Counted from the first letter of the stretch, positions 1 to 14,143 are shown. The stretch: 64,000 nucleotides of DNA from Aquabacterium sp. J223 (GCF_024666615.1 NZ_CP088297.1:2170001-2234000); one strand, 5' to 3'. Made by a program: numbers and translations. The notes: generated from the letters alone by a model not told the origin.

Positions 1-2
1 AC

Positions 3-770
3 CTGCTCGAGGGCTGGCCGGCGCTGCCCGGCGTCGGCGCCGCGATGACCGACCGGCGGGGCGGTGCCAGCACCGGCCCCTGGTCCGGCTTCAACCTCGG
101 CGACCACGTCGGCGACGCGCCCGCCGCGGTCGCTGCGAACCGCGACGCGCTGCAGCGGCACCTCGGCGTGCGGCCGGTCTGGCTGCGCCAGGTGCACGGG
201 CGAGACGTGCTGCGGCTGGCGCACGCCGACGCCGAGGCCGGTGCGCCGGCGCCCCTCGCCGACGCCGCGGTGACCGCCGAACGCGGCCTGGCCTGCGCCA
301 TCCTCGTGGCCGACTGCCTGCCGGTGCTGTTCGCCGACGTGCACGGCCGGGCGGTGGGCGCGGCGCATGCCGGCTGGCGCGGGCTGGCCGGCGGCGTGCT
401 GGAGGCCACCGTGCAGGCGCTGTGCGGCCTCACCGGCGGGACGGCGTCGCAACTGCGCGCCTGGCTCGGTCCCTGCATCGGCCCGGCGGCCTTCGAGGTC
501 GGCGAGGACGTGCTGCAGGCCTTCGGCGCCGCCGGCGACGGGTCGTCGGCCGGGCGTTTCACGCCGCAGGGCCGGCGCGACGGCCGCGCCCGCTGGACCG
601 CCGACCTGGCCGGACTGGCCCACGACCGGCTGCGCGCCTGCGGCGTGCACGACGTCAGCGCCTGCGGCCGCTGCACCGTGCAGGACCCGGTGCAGGGCGG
701 CTTACGTTTCTTTTCGTTCCGGCGCGACGGCGTCACCGGCCGCATGGCCGCGCTGGTCTGGCGCCGTTGA
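3..770 (+). CDS. pgeF: Peptidoglycan editing factor PgeF / YfiH-type polyphenol oxidase family protein (5' end cut by window)
   Basis: Member of the YfiH/PgeF (COG1496) family, cytoplasmic enzymes that remove wrongly incorporated residues from peptidoglycan precursors and were earlier described as laccase-like. Visible family motifs are [20 protein letters not shown] and GPCIGP, which carry the His/Cys/His metal-site residues, and a C-terminal CGRCT segment. An ATG lies at 45, but the frame is open to the window edge and reads LLEGWPALPGVGAAMTDRR. In the family the TDRRGG stretch is internal (equivalent to TTRRGG), so the true start is upstream of base 1 and this entry is partial. Its last 69 bases overlap the 3' end of the convergent small membrane protein gene. 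The phaC operon follows on the same strand. Confidence 0.88.
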   Translation: MLEGWPALPGVGAAMTDRRGGASTGPWSGFNLGDHVGDAPAAVAANRDALQRHLGVRPVWLRQVHGRDVLRLAHADAEAGAPAPLADAAVTAERGLACAILVADCLPVLFADVHGRAVGAAHAGWRGLAGGVLEATVQALCGLTGGTASQLRAWLGPCIGPAAFEVGEDVLQAFGAAGDGSSAGRFTPQGRRDGRARWTADLAGLAHDRLRACGVHDVSACGRCTVQDPVQGGLRFFSFRRDGVTGRMAALVWRR

Positions 771-977
771 GGCCGGCCCGGCCGCGTCCGCGTCGCGCCG
801 CCGCTTCAGCCGGCGCCGGGCCGGCGTGGCCATGAGGTAGAGCACCACGCCCATCGGCAGCAGCCCGTACAGCAGCAGGGTGAAGAAGGCGCCGAGCAGC
901 GTCCCGTTCGGCGCCGTCGCTTCCGCCACCGCCATCATCAGCACCACGTAGCCCCAGGCCACCGCCACGATCAGCAT
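702..977 (-). CDS. Small conserved membrane protein, function unknown
   Basis: A 91-residue protein with two hydrophobic stretches at about residues 2-20 and 28-48, followed by a basic (ARRRLKRRRDAD) and then polar, disordered-looking tail. The topology suggests two membrane spans with a cytoplasmic C-terminus. It is transcribed divergently from phaC, with an 87-base gap between the two starts, and its end runs 69 bases into the convergent pgeF end. I recognise the general type as a small protein common beside pgeF/phaC in Burkholderiales but cannot assign a function. The reading frame is supported by clean membrane segments followed by a basic stop-transfer-like cluster, which would be unusual for a shadow frame. 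Confidence 0.62.
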   Translation of the reverse strand: MLIVAVAWGYVVLMMAVAEATAPNGTLLGAFFTLLLYGLLPMGVVLYLMATPARRRLKRRRDADAAGPASTAPDQRGHAAGDAVAPERKET

Positions 978-1064
978 CGACCCCGCCTTTTGCCGACTTC
1001 AATTTCGGCGATGATGTCACCGCCTCCCCGGGCCGCGGACCCCGGGGCGCCGAGGAGAACAACG

Positions 1065-2771
1065 ATGAACGCGCCTGAATCCATGCACCCGCGGCCCGCC
1101 GCTGCCGCGAGCTTCCCACCCGTTGCCGACCTGGGTGTGGCCTTCGGCGACCTGCTGCAGCGCTTCGGCAAGGTGCAATTGCCGGCCGACGCGATGGCCC
1201 GGCTGCAGGCCGAGTACGTCGAGCAGGCGCGGGCCCTGTGGGACGAGGCGCTGGCGCCGCAGGCCGCCCCGGCACCGCTGAAGGACCGCCGCTTCGCCGC
1301 GCCGGTCTGGCAGGAGCAGGCCCATGCCCGCTTCGCCGCCAGCCTGTACCTGCTCAACGCCCGCACCCTGGCGCGCATGGCCGACCTGCTGGACGGCGAC
1401 CAGAAGACCCGCGAGCGCATCCGCTTCGCGGTGCGCCAGTTCGTCGACGCGACCAGCCCCAGCAACTACCTGCCGCTGAACCCGGAGGCGCTGCAGAAGG
1501 CCGTCGAGACCCAGGGCCAGAGCCTGATGGCCGGCCTTCAACACCTGCTGCACGACGTGCGCCAGGGCCATGTCTCGCAGACCGACGAGACGGTGTTCGA
1601 GGTCGGCCGCAACGTCGCCACCACCGAGGGCCAGGTGGTGTTCGAGAACGAGCTGCTGCAGCTCATCGAGTACCGGCCGCTGACCGAGACGGTGCACGAG
1701 CGGCCCATCCTGTTCGTGCCGCCCTGCATCAACAAGTACTACATCCTCGACCTGCAGCCGGAGAACTCGCTCATCCGCTACACCGTGGCCGAGGGCCACC
1801 GGACCTTCGTCATCAGCTGGCGCAACCCCGACGAATCGCTGTCCGACAAGGGCTGGGACGACTACATCGAGGACGGTGTGCTGCGCGCCATCCAGGTGGT
1901 GCAGAGCATCTCGCGGCAGGAGCGCATCAACACGCTCGGCTTCTGCGTCGGCGGCACCCTGCTGGCCACCGCGCTGGCGGTGCTGGAGGCGCGCGGCGAG
2001 CGGCCGGCCGAGAGCCTGACGCTGCTGACCACCTTCCTCGACTTCTCGGACACCGGCGTCATCGACGTCTTCATCGACGAGACGGCGGTGAAGCTGCGCG
2101 AGCTGACCATCGGTGCGCAGGCGCCCACCGGCCCCGCGCTGCTGCGGGGCCAGGAGCTGGCCAGCACCTTCAGCTTCCTGCGCCCGAACGAGCTGGTCTG
2201 GAACTACGTGGTGGGCAACTACCTGAAGGGCGAGACGCCGCCGCCCTTCGACCTGCTGTTCTGGAACTCCGACGCCACCAACCTGCCGGGCCCGATGTTC
2301 TGCTGGTACCTGCGGCACACCTACCTGGAGGACCGGCTGAAGGTGCCGGGCGCGCTGCAGGTCTGCGGGGTGCCGCTGGACCTCGGCCGGCTGGCCCTGC
2401 CGACCTACGTCTACGCCTCGCGCGAGGACCACATCGTGCCGTGGCCCTCGGCCTACCGCAGCACCGGCGTGCTGAAGGACGCCGACTGCCGCTTCGTGCT
2501 CGGCGCCTCCGGACACATCGCCGGCGTGATCAACCCGCCGGCCAAGGGCAAGCGCAGCCATTGGCTGCGGCCCGGTGACGCCGCCCTGCCGTCCAGCCCG
2601 TCCGAATGGCTGGCCGGCGCCGAGGAACGGCCCGGCAGCTGGTGGCCCGACTGGTCGGCCTGGCTGGCCCGCCGGGCGGGGGGCCGGGTCAAGGCGCCGA
2701 CGTCCTTCGGCAGCCGGGTGTACAAGCCGATCGAGCCGGCGCCCGGCCGCTACGTCCGGCAGCGGGCCTGA
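1065..2771 (+). CDS. phaC: Class I poly(3-hydroxyalkanoate) synthase
   Basis: Polymerises (R)-3-hydroxyacyl-CoA into PHB at the granule surface. The protein is 568 residues, the usual class I length (about 560-600). The alpha/beta-hydrolase catalytic triad is visible: the lipase-like box GFCVGG with the nucleophilic Cys, Asp in [11 protein letters not shown] and His in GASGHIAGV. The N-terminal region (about residues 1-190) is the usual variable synthase domain. The ATG at 1065 is chosen because GAGGAG sits 7 bases upstream; the same frame is open further upstream to an ATG at 990, but that stretch lacks family similarity. It heads phaC-phaA-phaB, the classic Cupriavidus-type order, so the enzyme should use short-chain (C4) monomers made by the two following enzymes. 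Confidence 0.97.
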   Translation: MNAPESMHPRPAAAASFPPVADLGVAFGDLLQRFGKVQLPADAMARLQAEYVEQARALWDEALAPQAAPAPLKDRRFAAPVWQEQAHARFAASLYLLNARTLARMADLLDGDQKTRERIRFAVRQFVDATSPSNYLPLNPEALQKAVETQGQSLMAGLQHLLHDVRQGHVSQTDETVFEVGRNVATTEGQVVFENELLQLIEYRPLTETVHERPILFVPPCINKYYILDLQPENSLIRYTVAEGHRTFVISWRNPDESLSDKGWDDYIEDGVLRAIQVVQSISRQERINTLGFCVGGTLLATALAVLEARGERPAESLTLLTTFLDFSDTGVIDVFIDETAVKLRELTIGAQAPTGPALLRGQELASTFSFLRPNELVWNYVVGNYLKGETPPPFDLLFWNSDATNLPGPMFCWYLRHTYLEDRLKVPGALQVCGVPLDLGRLALPTYVYASREDHIVPWPSAYRSTGVLKDADCRFVLGASGHIAGVINPPAKGKRSHWLRPGDAALPSSPSEWLAGAEERPGSWWPDWSAWLARRAGGRVKAPTSFGSRVYKPIEPAPGRYVRQRA

Positions 2772-2830
2772 CCGACCCGACCGCCGTTCCGTCCCCGACC
2801 TTCTTCCGTTCCCCCACGCAGGAGACCCTC

Positions 2831-4015
2831 ATGAGCCAAGAAGACATCGTCATCGTCGCCGCCGCCCGCACCGCGGTGGGCAAGTTCGGCGGCACGCTGG
2901 CCAAGACGCCGGCGGCCGAGTTGGGCGCCACCGTCATCAAGGCACTGCTGGAGCGCAGCGGTCTCGCCGGGGAGCAGATCGGCGAGGTCATCCTCGGCCA
3001 GGTGCTGCAGGCCGGCACCGGCCAGAACCCGGCGCGCCAGGCGGTCATCAAGTCGGGCCTGCCGCAGGCGGTGCCGGCGATGACCATCAACAAGGTCTGC
3101 GGCTCGGGCCTGAAGGCGGTGATGCTGGCCGCCCAGGCCATCCGCGACGGCGACAGCGAGATCGTCATCGCCGGCGGCCAGGAGAGCATGAGCCTGTCGC
3201 CGCACGTGCTGCAGGGCAGCCGCGACGGCCAGCGCATGGGCGACTGGAAGATGGTCGACTCGATGATCACCGACGGCCTGTGGGACGTGTACAACCAGTA
3301 CCACATGGGCATCACCGCCGAGAACGTGGCCAAGAAGTACGGCATCGGCCGCGAGGCGCAGGACGCGCTGGCGCTGGCCAGCCAGCAGAAGGCTGCCGCC
3401 GCCCAGGAGGCCGGCCGCTTCAAGGACGAGATCGTGCCGGTGTTGATTCCCCAGAAGAAGGGCGACCCGATCGTCTTCGCCGCCGACGAGTTCATCAACA
3501 AGAAGACCAGCGCCGAGGCGCTGGCCGGCCTGCGCCCGGCCTTCGACAAGGCGGGCAGCGTGACCGCGGGCAACGCCTCCGGCCTGAACGACGGCGCCGC
3601 CGGCGTGGTGGTGATGAGCGCGAAGAAGGCGCAGGCGCTGGGCCTGAAGCCGCTGGCGCGCATCGCCAGCTATGCCAGCGCCGGCCTCGACCCGGCCATC
3701 ATGGGCATGGGGCCGGTGCCCGCGGCGCGCAAGGCGCTGGAGCGGGCGGGCTGGAAGCCGGCCGACCTGGACCTGCTGGAAATCAACGAGGCGTTCGCCG
3801 CGCAGGCCTGCGCCGTGCACCAGGAGATGGGCTGGGACACCAGCAAGGTGAACGTCAACGGCGGCGCCATCGCCATCGGCCATCCGATCGGTGCCTCCGG
3901 CTGCCGCATCCTGGTGACACTGCTGCACGAGATGCAGAAGCGCGATGCGAAGAAGGGCATCGCCTCGCTGTGCATCGGCGGTGGCATGGGCGTTGCGTTG
4001 ACCGTCGAGCGCTGA
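2831..4015 (+). CDS. phaA: Acetyl-CoA acetyltransferase (beta-ketothiolase)
   Basis: Condenses two acetyl-CoA to acetoacetyl-CoA, the first step of PHB synthesis. The product is 394 residues, the normal thiolase length. The active-site Cys lies in [11 protein letters not shown] near residue 90, the catalytic His in [14 protein letters not shown] and the second Cys in [10 protein letters not shown] near the C-terminus. The ATG at 2831 follows GGAGAC at 2821-2826 and lies 59 bases after the phaC stop. An upstream in-frame extension exists but reads through the phaC end and is not family-like. Co-transcription with phaC is likely. Confidence 0.96.
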   Translation: MSQEDIVIVAAARTAVGKFGGTLAKTPAAELGATVIKALLERSGLAGEQIGEVILGQVLQAGTGQNPARQAVIKSGLPQAVPAMTINKVCGSGLKAVMLAAQAIRDGDSEIVIAGGQESMSLSPHVLQGSRDGQRMGDWKMVDSMITDGLWDVYNQYHMGITAENVAKKYGIGREAQDALALASQQKAAAAQEAGRFKDEIVPVLIPQKKGDPIVFAADEFINKKTSAEALAGLRPAFDKAGSVTAGNASGLNDGAAGVVVMSAKKAQALGLKPLARIASYASAGLDPAIMGMGPVPAARKALERAGWKPADLDLLEINEAFAAQACAVHQEMGWDTSKVNVNGGAIAIGHPIGASGCRILVTLLHEMQKRDAKKGIASLCIGGGMGVALTVER

Positions 4016-4108
4016 GTTTCCGGCCCCCGCTCGCTGTCGCACCGGCTTCGAGCGGCGGTCGGGCCGCTCGGGTCGGTCCGCCGCCGGCCCGGGCGGGCTC
4101 GCGTTACA

Positions 4109-4128
4109 GGGCAAGCCCGGGCTTGCCC
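4109..4128. repeat. 20-bp perfect palindrome in the phaA-phaB gap
   Basis: GGGCAAGC-CCGG-GCTTGCCC is an uninterrupted inverted repeat in the 185-bp spacer between phaA and phaB. There is no T-tract beside it, so it is not a classic intrinsic terminator. It could stabilise an mRNA end, act as a processing site, or lower phaB expression relative to phaCA. No protein-binding function can be assigned. Confidence 0.55.
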
Positions 4129-4200
4129 CGCCGCGCGGCGGCCCGCAACCTGTCATCCAGCGCCGCTAGGCTCAACCCACCCTTCAGGAGAACGTTCCCC

Positions 4201-4938
4201 ATGGCTCAACGCATTGCCTACGTCACCGGCGGCATGGGCGGCATCGGCACTTCCATGTGCCAGCGCCTGCACCGCGACGGATTCAGGGTCATCGCCGGCT
4301 GCGGTCCCAGCCGCGACTACGACAAGTGGCTGGGCGAGCAGAAGGCCCTCGGCTTCACCTTCTATGCGTCGGTGGGCAACGTCGCGGACTGGGAATCGAC
4401 GGTGCAGGCCTTCGCCAAGGTCAAGGCCGAGCACGGGCCGGTGGACGTGCTGGTGAACAACGCCGGCATCACCCGCGACGGCACCTTCCGCAAGATGAGC
4501 CGTGCCGACTGGGACGCGGTGATCGACACCAACCTCAACAGCATGTTCAACGTGACCAAGCAGGTCATCGACGACATGCTGGACCGCGGCTGGGGCCGCA
4601 TCATCAACATCAGCTCGGTCAACGGCGAGAAGGGCCAGTTCGGCCAGACCAACTATTCGGCGGCCAAGGCCGGCATGCACGGCTTCACCATGGCGCTGGC
4701 GCAGGAGGTGGCGAGCAAGGGCGTGACGGTGAACACCGTGAGCCCGGGCTACATCGCCACCGAGATGGTCAAGGCGGTGCGCCAGGACGTGCTGGACAAG
4801 ATCGTCGCCCAGATCCCGGTGCGCCGACTCGGCAACCCGGAGGAGATCGCCTCCATCGTCTCCTGGCTGGCCGGCGACGAGTCCGGCTTCACCACCGGCG
4901 CCGACTTCAGCTGCAACGGCGGCCTGCACATGGGGTGA
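4201..4938 (+). CDS. phaB: Acetoacetyl-CoA reductase (NADPH-type, SDR family)
   Basis: Reduces acetoacetyl-CoA to (R)-3-hydroxybutyryl-CoA, the PhaC substrate. A 245-residue short-chain dehydrogenase with the Rossmann glycine motif GGMGGIGTSMC at the N-terminus, NNAGITRD, the catalytic Ser in IINISSVNG, and YSAAKAG carrying the catalytic Tyr and Lys. The loop after the second strand (AGCGPSRDYDKW) resembles the NADPH-binding loop of Cupriavidus PhaB. The start at 4201 follows AGGAGAA at 4184-4190. It is separated from phaA by 185 bp containing a 20-bp palindrome and may also have its own weak promoter. It ends ahead of a set of hairpins facing the convergent DUF455 gene. Confidence 0.96.
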   Translation: MAQRIAYVTGGMGGIGTSMCQRLHRDGFRVIAGCGPSRDYDKWLGEQKALGFTFYASVGNVADWESTVQAFAKVKAEHGPVDVLVNNAGITRDGTFRKMSRADWDAVIDTNLNSMFNVTKQVIDDMLDRGWGRIINISSVNGEKGQFGQTNYSAAKAGMHGFTMALAQEVASKGVTVNTVSPGYIATEMVKAVRQDVLDKIVAQIPVRRLGNPEEIASIVSWLAGDESGFTTGADFSCNGGLHMG

Positions 4939-4950
4939 GCCCGGACGCGG

Positions 4951-5075
4951 AAGGTCCAGCGGACCTTCTGTGCCTGGCGAACGACCGGCTTGCGCCCGGC
5001 TGGGGTAAGGACGTCAGGGCCTGCCTGCGCAGGCCCTGTCGCCTCGGACCACTCGCCGGCATGCAGGCCGGCGAG
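4951..5075. terminator. Three consecutive hairpins in the convergent phaB / DUF455 gap
   Basis: The 148-bp convergent spacer holds three perfect stem-loops: AAGGTCC-AGC-GGACCTT (4951-4967), CAGGGCCTGC-CTGC-GCAGGCCCTG (5015-5038) and CTCGCCGGC-ATGCAG-GCCGGCGAG (5052-5075). None is followed by a T-run on either strand, so they are best read as a bidirectional, U-less terminator or mRNA 3'-end stabilising region for phaCAB and for the opposite gene. The structures are directly visible; the function is inferred. Confidence 0.5.
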
Positions 5076-5086
5076 CGGCGCTGAGC

Positions 5087-5881
5087 CTAGGGCCTCACCA
5101 GCGCCCCCAGCTCTTCCTCGCTGAACCCCGCCCGCCGCCGCGCCTCCAGGTTGAACGGCGGCTTCAGCCGCGGCGCGCCGTGGCGCCGCGCCAGCACCGG
5201 GTAGTGCGCCACCGGGTCCAGCCCGTCGCGCGCGCACAGCCAGCCGTACCAGCGGTTGCCGATGGCCACATGGCCCACCTCGTCGCGCAGGATGACGTCG
5301 AGGATCTCCACCGCCCGCACGTCGCCGGCGCGGCGCAGGCGCTGCTGCATCGGCGGCGTGGCGTCCAGCCCGCGCGCCTCCAGCGTGCGCGGCACCAGCG
5401 CCATGCGGGCCAGCGGGTCGGCGGCGGTGCGCTCGCACATGGTCCACAGGCCGTCGTGGGCGTCGAAGTCGCCGTAGCGGCAGCCGAGCGTGGCCAGGTG
5501 CCCGGCCAGCAGGCCGAAGTGCAGCGCCTCTTCCGACGCCACCTGCAGCCAGTCGCGGTAGTAGGCGGGCGGCAGGCCGGCGAAGCGCCACACCGCGTCC
5601 AGCGCCAGGTTGATGGCGTTGAACTCGATGTGCGCCACCGCGTGCAGCAGCGCCGCCCGGCCCTCGACGGTGAAGGGGCTGCGCCTCGGCACCGCCGCCG
5701 GATCGACGAGCCGGGGACGCGCCGGCCGGCCGGGCAGCGGCGCGTCGCAGGCCAGCACGGCGTCGGGCGCGAGCACCGCGTCGGGCGCGCGCACGGCATT
5801 GCCCAGCGCCCGCGCCGCCACGGCCTTGTCCTCGGGGTCGGCCAGGCGCAAGACCTCCAGCGCGCGTCGTCTGAGCTCCAT
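5087..5881 (-). CDS. Ferritin-like DUF455 family protein
   Basis: A 264-residue member of the COG2833/DUF455 ferritin-like family, function not established. The protein shows the spaced acidic/His pattern of a four-helix di-metal fold: AHIEFNAINLALD, then ASEEALHFGLL, then ILRDEVGHVAIGNRWY. The start at 5881 (MELRRRALEVL) is chosen because it opens the family-like region. An upstream extension in the same frame would run antisense through the carbonic anhydrase gene and is rejected. It is divergent from the gamma-carbonic anhydrase gene, 66 bp apart, and convergent with phaB. A redox or oxygenase role is plausible from the fold only. Confidence 0.85.
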   Translation of the reverse strand: MELRRRALEVLRLADPEDKAVAARALGNAVRAPDAVLAPDAVLACDAPLPGRPARPRLVDPAAVPRRSPFTVEGRAALLHAVAHIEFNAINLALDAVWRFAGLPPAYYRDWLQVASEEALHFGLLAGHLATLGCRYGDFDAHDGLWTMCERTAADPLARMALVPRTLEARGLDATPPMQQRLRRAGDVRAVEILDVILRDEVGHVAIGNRWYGWLCARDGLDPVAHYPVLARRHGAPRLKPPFNLEARRRAGFSEEELGALVRP

Positions 5882-5947
5882 TCCTACAATGATCGCACCC
5901 GGCCCGTGCCCCTTGCGGTGCCGCCGCCCACCCCCACTTCCACCGCC
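5882..5947 (+). promoter_or_regulatory. Short divergent promoter region, DUF455 / gamma-carbonic anhydrase
   Basis: TACAAT at 5885-5890 is a good sigma-70 -10 element for the downstream plus-strand gene, about 58 bp before its ATG. It lies only 4 bp from the divergent DUF455 start, so its -35 region would sit inside that gene. No clear -35 match was seen. Confidence 0.4.
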
Positions 5948-6472
5948 ATGGCCCTGTACTCGCTGGACGACATCATTCCCCGTGTCCCGGCCTCGGCCTG
6001 GGTGGCCGAATCGGCCGACGTGATCGGCCAGGTGGCGCTGGGCGAGGACGCCAGCGTCTGGCCCGGCGCGGTGCTGCGCGGCGACACCGACTGGATCCGT
6101 GTCGGTGCGCGCAGCAACGTGCAGGACGGCGCGGTGCTGCACACCGACGCCGGCGTCGAGCTGGTGATCGGCGACAACGTGACCGTCGGCCACCAGGTGA
6201 TGCTGCACGGCTGCACCATCGGCGACGGCGCCCTCATCGGCATCCAGGCGGTGGTGCTGAACGGTGCCCGGATCGGCCGGAACTGCCTGGTCGGCGCCGG
6301 TGCGGTGGTGACCGAGGACAAGGCGTTCGAGGACGGCTGGCTCATCCTCGGCGCCCCGGCGCGGGCGGTGCGGCCGCTGACGGCAGAGCAACTGGCGCGC
6401 CTCGCCTATTCCGCACAGCACTATGTGGACGCCGCCCGCCGCATGCGCCGCGGGCTGAAGCGCATCGGCTGA
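5948..6472 (+). CDS. Gamma-carbonic anhydrase family protein (YrdA/PaaY-like hexapeptide-repeat protein)
   Basis: A 174-residue left-handed beta-helix protein with repeated hexapeptides (VIGQVALGEDASVWPGAVLRGD, then ARSNVQDGAVLH and beyond) and a C-terminal helix. The metal-binding histidines expected for gamma-class enzymes are present in AVLHTD and in VGHQVMLHG. Many relatives bind zinc but have weak or no carbonic anhydrase activity, so the reaction is not certain. The start at 5948 (MALYSLDD) fits the family N-terminus. It is followed 16 bp later by hslO on the same strand, probably one transcript. Confidence 0.9.
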   Translation: MALYSLDDIIPRVPASAWVAESADVIGQVALGEDASVWPGAVLRGDTDWIRVGARSNVQDGAVLHTDAGVELVIGDNVTVGHQVMLHGCTIGDGALIGIQAVVLNGARIGRNCLVGAGAVVTEDKAFEDGWLILGAPARAVRPLTAEQLARLAYSAQHYVDAARRMRRGLKRIG

Positions 6473-6488
6473 AGAAGGCGAGCCCGTT

Positions 6489-7455
6489 TTGAGCGAATTG
6501 CACAAGTTCCTGTTCGACGGCCTGCCGGTGCGCGGCATGCTGGTGCGCCTGACCGACGCCTGGCGCGAGCTGCTGTCGCGCCGCGAAGGCGAGCGCGCCT
6601 ACCCCGCGCCGGTGCGGGCGCTGCTCGGCGAGATGGCCGCCGCCGGCGTGCTGATGCAGGCCAACATCAAGTTCAACGGCGCGCTGGTGCTGCAGATGCA
6701 GGGCGACGGCCCGGTGCGGCTGGCGGTGGCCGAGGTGCAGCCCGACCTGGCCGTGCGCGCCACCGCGACGGTGCAGGGCGAGGTGCCCGAGGCCGCGCGG
6801 CTGGAGGCGCTGCTCAACGTTCACGGCCAGGGCCGTTGCGCCATCACGCTCGACCCCAAGGACCGGTTGCCCGGGCAGCAGCCCTACCAGGGCATCGTGC
6901 CGCTGCACGGCGATCGCCGCGAGCCGCTGCAGCGGCTGTCCGAGGTGCTGGAGCACTACATGCTGCAGTCCGAGCAGTTGGACACCCGGCTGGTGCTGGC
7001 CGCCAACGACGACATCGCCGCCGGGCTGCTGATCCAGCGCCTGCCGGTGGAGGGCGAGGGCAACCTCGAAGGGCAGGGCGGCGCCAGGAACGAGGACGAC
7101 ATCGGCCTCAACGAGCACTTCAACCGCATCGCCCACCTGGCCGCCACGCTGACGCCGGAGGAACTGCTGACGCTGGACGCCGACACCGTGCTGCGGCGGC
7201 TGTTCTGGGAGGAGACGGTCACCCGGTTTGAGCCGCTGCAGCCGCGCTTTGCCTGCACCTGCTCGCGCGAGCGGGTGGGCCAGATGCTGCGCGGCCTGGG
7301 CCGCGAGGAGGTGGACGGCATCCTCGCCGAGCGGGGTGACGTCGAGATCGGCTGCGAGTTCTGCGGCCGCCAGTACCACTTCGACCCGGTCGACGTCGGC
7401 GAGCTGTTCACGCCGGCCCGCGACCAGCCCCCCCACCGGGTCCAGCCTGCACTGA
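6489..7455 (+). CDS. hslO: Redox-regulated chaperone Hsp33, apparent frameshift near the 3' end
   Basis: Heat-shock protein 33 is a cytoplasmic holdase activated by oxidation of a zinc centre. The four zinc cysteines are visible as FACTCS and GCEFCGR (CxC...CxxC). The start appears to be TTG at 6489 (MSELHKFLFDGLPVRG). At the C-terminus the frame runs on past DQPP into about 400 bp antisense to the next gene. Removing one C from the C7 run at 7428-7434 gives DQPPTGSSLH and a stop at 7453-7455, a sensible 321-residue protein. I therefore annotate to 7455 and regard the run as carrying one extra base. The same correction also repairs the convergent gene. Confidence 0.85.
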
Positions 7456-8110
7456 CGGCACGCCGGGCGGCGTGCTCGCAGTCGGGGTCGTCGCAGTCCT
7501 CGCACAGGCGCCGCCAGCGCGGCCGCGCCGCATCCTGCCGCTCGCGGCGCCGCTGCAGACCGTCGGCCGGGGGGCGGTGCGCCAGCAGCAGCGGCGTCAG
7601 GGCGTCCAGCGCGCTGTCCAGCCGCGCGCTGCCCTCGCCGACCACCACGCTCCAGCCGAGGCCGGCGTCCGCCAGCGCGCGCCGGAGCCCGGCGTCGACC
7701 CCCCGCTGCACCTGCGGCCCGTCGCGCTGCAGGCCGTCGGCGACCCACGGCAGGTCGAGCGCGGTGAGCAGCACCGCCGCCACGTGGTCGTGGTGGAACT
7801 GCATGGCCATCGGCCACAGCGAGCGGTCGCCGAACAGCAGCTCGCTGTAGAGCGCCGTCGTCAGCGGCGTGGTGTCGGCGATCACCAGGTCGTGCCGGGC
7901 CGCGGCCGCCAGCAGCCGGGCCGCCTGGGCCTCGGCGATGGGGCGCTGCTCGTGGGCTTGCGGCGTGCGGCCTTCGCGGTCGCACCACTCGCGCAGCACC
8001 TCCGGCACCGCCGCGCAGCGCCAGCCGGTGAGGTCGGGCAGGGCCGACGCCAGCGCCTGCGAGAGCCGCGTCTTGCCGGTGCTCTCGGCGCCGAGCAGGG
8101 CGACGATCAT
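7408..8110 (-). CDS. NadR/nicotinamide riboside kinase-like AAA ATPase, apparent frameshift at 3' end
   Basis: P-loop protein with Walker A GAESTGKT at residues 7-14, EVLREWCD, and DTTPLTTALYSEL. It resembles the ribosylnicotinamide kinase domain of NadR. Its ATG overlaps the pnuC stop (ATGA), so the pair probably forms a nicotinamide riboside import-and-phosphorylate unit for NAD salvage. The C-terminus has a CEDCDDPDCEH cluster that could bind metal. As written the frame has no stop until inside hslO. Deleting one base in the shared C7/G7 run (7428-7434) ends the protein at 7408 after GAGRGPA, 233 residues, with a 48-base overlap of hslO. Kinase specificity is inferred from context. Confidence 0.75.
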
Positions 8111-8751
8111 GCGACCGCGGCCGCCGCCGGCCGGGCGCCGCCGGCCAGCCGGGCCCATCGGTGCCAGCCGACCGCGGCCAGCGCCAGGAACACCATGTAC
8201 AGGCCGGCGGTGGCGACCAGGCCCTGGCCGAGGAACAGCACGATGCTGAGCGCGTTGACCGCCACCCAGGCCATCCAGTTCTCGACGTACTGGCGGCCGA
8301 GCAGCCACTGCCCGGCCAGTCCGCCGGCGGTGGGCAGCGCGTCCTGCCAGGGCGAGGGATGGTCGGTGGCCCACTGCAGCAACCCGCCCAGCAGCGGCCA
8401 GGCCACCAGCACCGCGGCCAGCACCGCCAGCCGGCCGCGCCACGACAGCCAGCGCACCGCCAGCGGTGCGCCGTCGGCCTGGCGGCCGTGGCGCCACTGC
8501 CACCAGCCCCAGGCCGCCACCGCGATGAACACCGCCTGCAACGCCACCTGGCCGTACAGCCGGCCGGCCGCGAAGACCCAGGCATAGAGCGCGGAAGACG
8601 CCATGGCCAGCGGCCAGGCCAGCGGGTGCACCCGAAGGTTGCAGCCCACCATCCACAGCGCCAGCACGATGGCCAGCGCCTCGGCCGCCGACACCGGCAC
8701 GCCGCCCAGCGTCAGCAGCGGCTGCAGCAGCGGCGACGCAGTCGCGGTCAC
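8107..8751 (-). CDS. pnuC: PnuC-type nicotinamide riboside transporter
   Basis: A 214-residue inner-membrane protein with about seven hydrophobic segments and the PnuC-type motifs WGWWQWRHG and the late segment WMAWVAVNALSIVLFLGQGL. PnuC proteins carry out facilitated uptake of nicotinamide riboside. The GTG start at 8751 overlaps the ftsB stop (GTGA), and its own stop overlaps the ATG of the kinase-like ATPase, so translation is coupled on both sides. A longer upstream frame would read antisense-like through ftsB and is rejected. Confidence 0.88.
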   Translation of the reverse strand: MTATASPLLQPLLTLGGVPVSAAEALAIVLALWMVGCNLRVHPLAWPLAMASSALYAWVFAAGRLYGQVALQAVFIAVAAWGWWQWRHGRQADGAPLAVRWLSWRGRLAVLAAVLVAWPLLGGLLQWATDHPSPWQDALPTAGGLAGQWLLGRQYVENWMAWVAVNALSIVLFLGQGLVATAGLYMVFLALAAVGWHRWARLAGGARPAAAAVA

Positions 8752-9029
8752 TTGGCCCGCGGCGTGCTGACGTGCACCAGCACCTCGTCGGGCTTGACCA
8801 TGCCCAACTCGGCGCGGGCCTTCTCCTCGACCATCTCCAGGCCGGTCTTCAGGTCGCTCACCTCGGCGGCCAGCTGATCGTTGGCCTGGCGCGCCTGGTC
8901 GTTCTTCTGGCGCTGCTCGTCGAGCTGGCCCTGCAGCGCCTGCACCCGCACCACGCCGCCCTTGCCCCACCACAGCTCGAGGTGGACGAGCGCGAGCAGG
9001 GCGACGAGCAGCACGGTGACGAGCCGCAT
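8748..9029 (-). CDS. ftsB: Cell division protein FtsB
   Basis: A 93-residue bitopic protein with a short cytoplasmic N-terminus, one membrane span at about residues 3-20 (VTVLLVALLALVHLELW), then a periplasmic coiled coil rich in Gln/Glu (LQGQLDEQRQKNDQ...), and the family segment EEKARAELGMVKPDE. FtsB joins FtsL and FtsQ in the divisome. It lies 12 bp downstream of eno, the usual eno-ftsB order of beta- and gammaproteobacteria. Confidence 0.93.
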   Translation of the reverse strand: MRLVTVLLVALLALVHLELWWGKGGVVRVQALQGQLDEQRQKNDQARQANDQLAAEVSDLKTGLEMVEEKARAELGMVKPDEVLVHVSTPRAK

Positions 9030-9041
9030 GGCCTGGAAGCG

Positions 9042-10665
<1,624 letters not shown>

Positions 10666-10666
10666 G

Positions 10667-14143
<3,477 letters not shown>

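Noticed and set aside
7456-7850. C-terminal extension of Hsp33 beyond the zinc domain
   Set aside because: Translation is low-complexity Arg/Ser/Ala and antisense to a conserved ATPase; it results from the C7 run.
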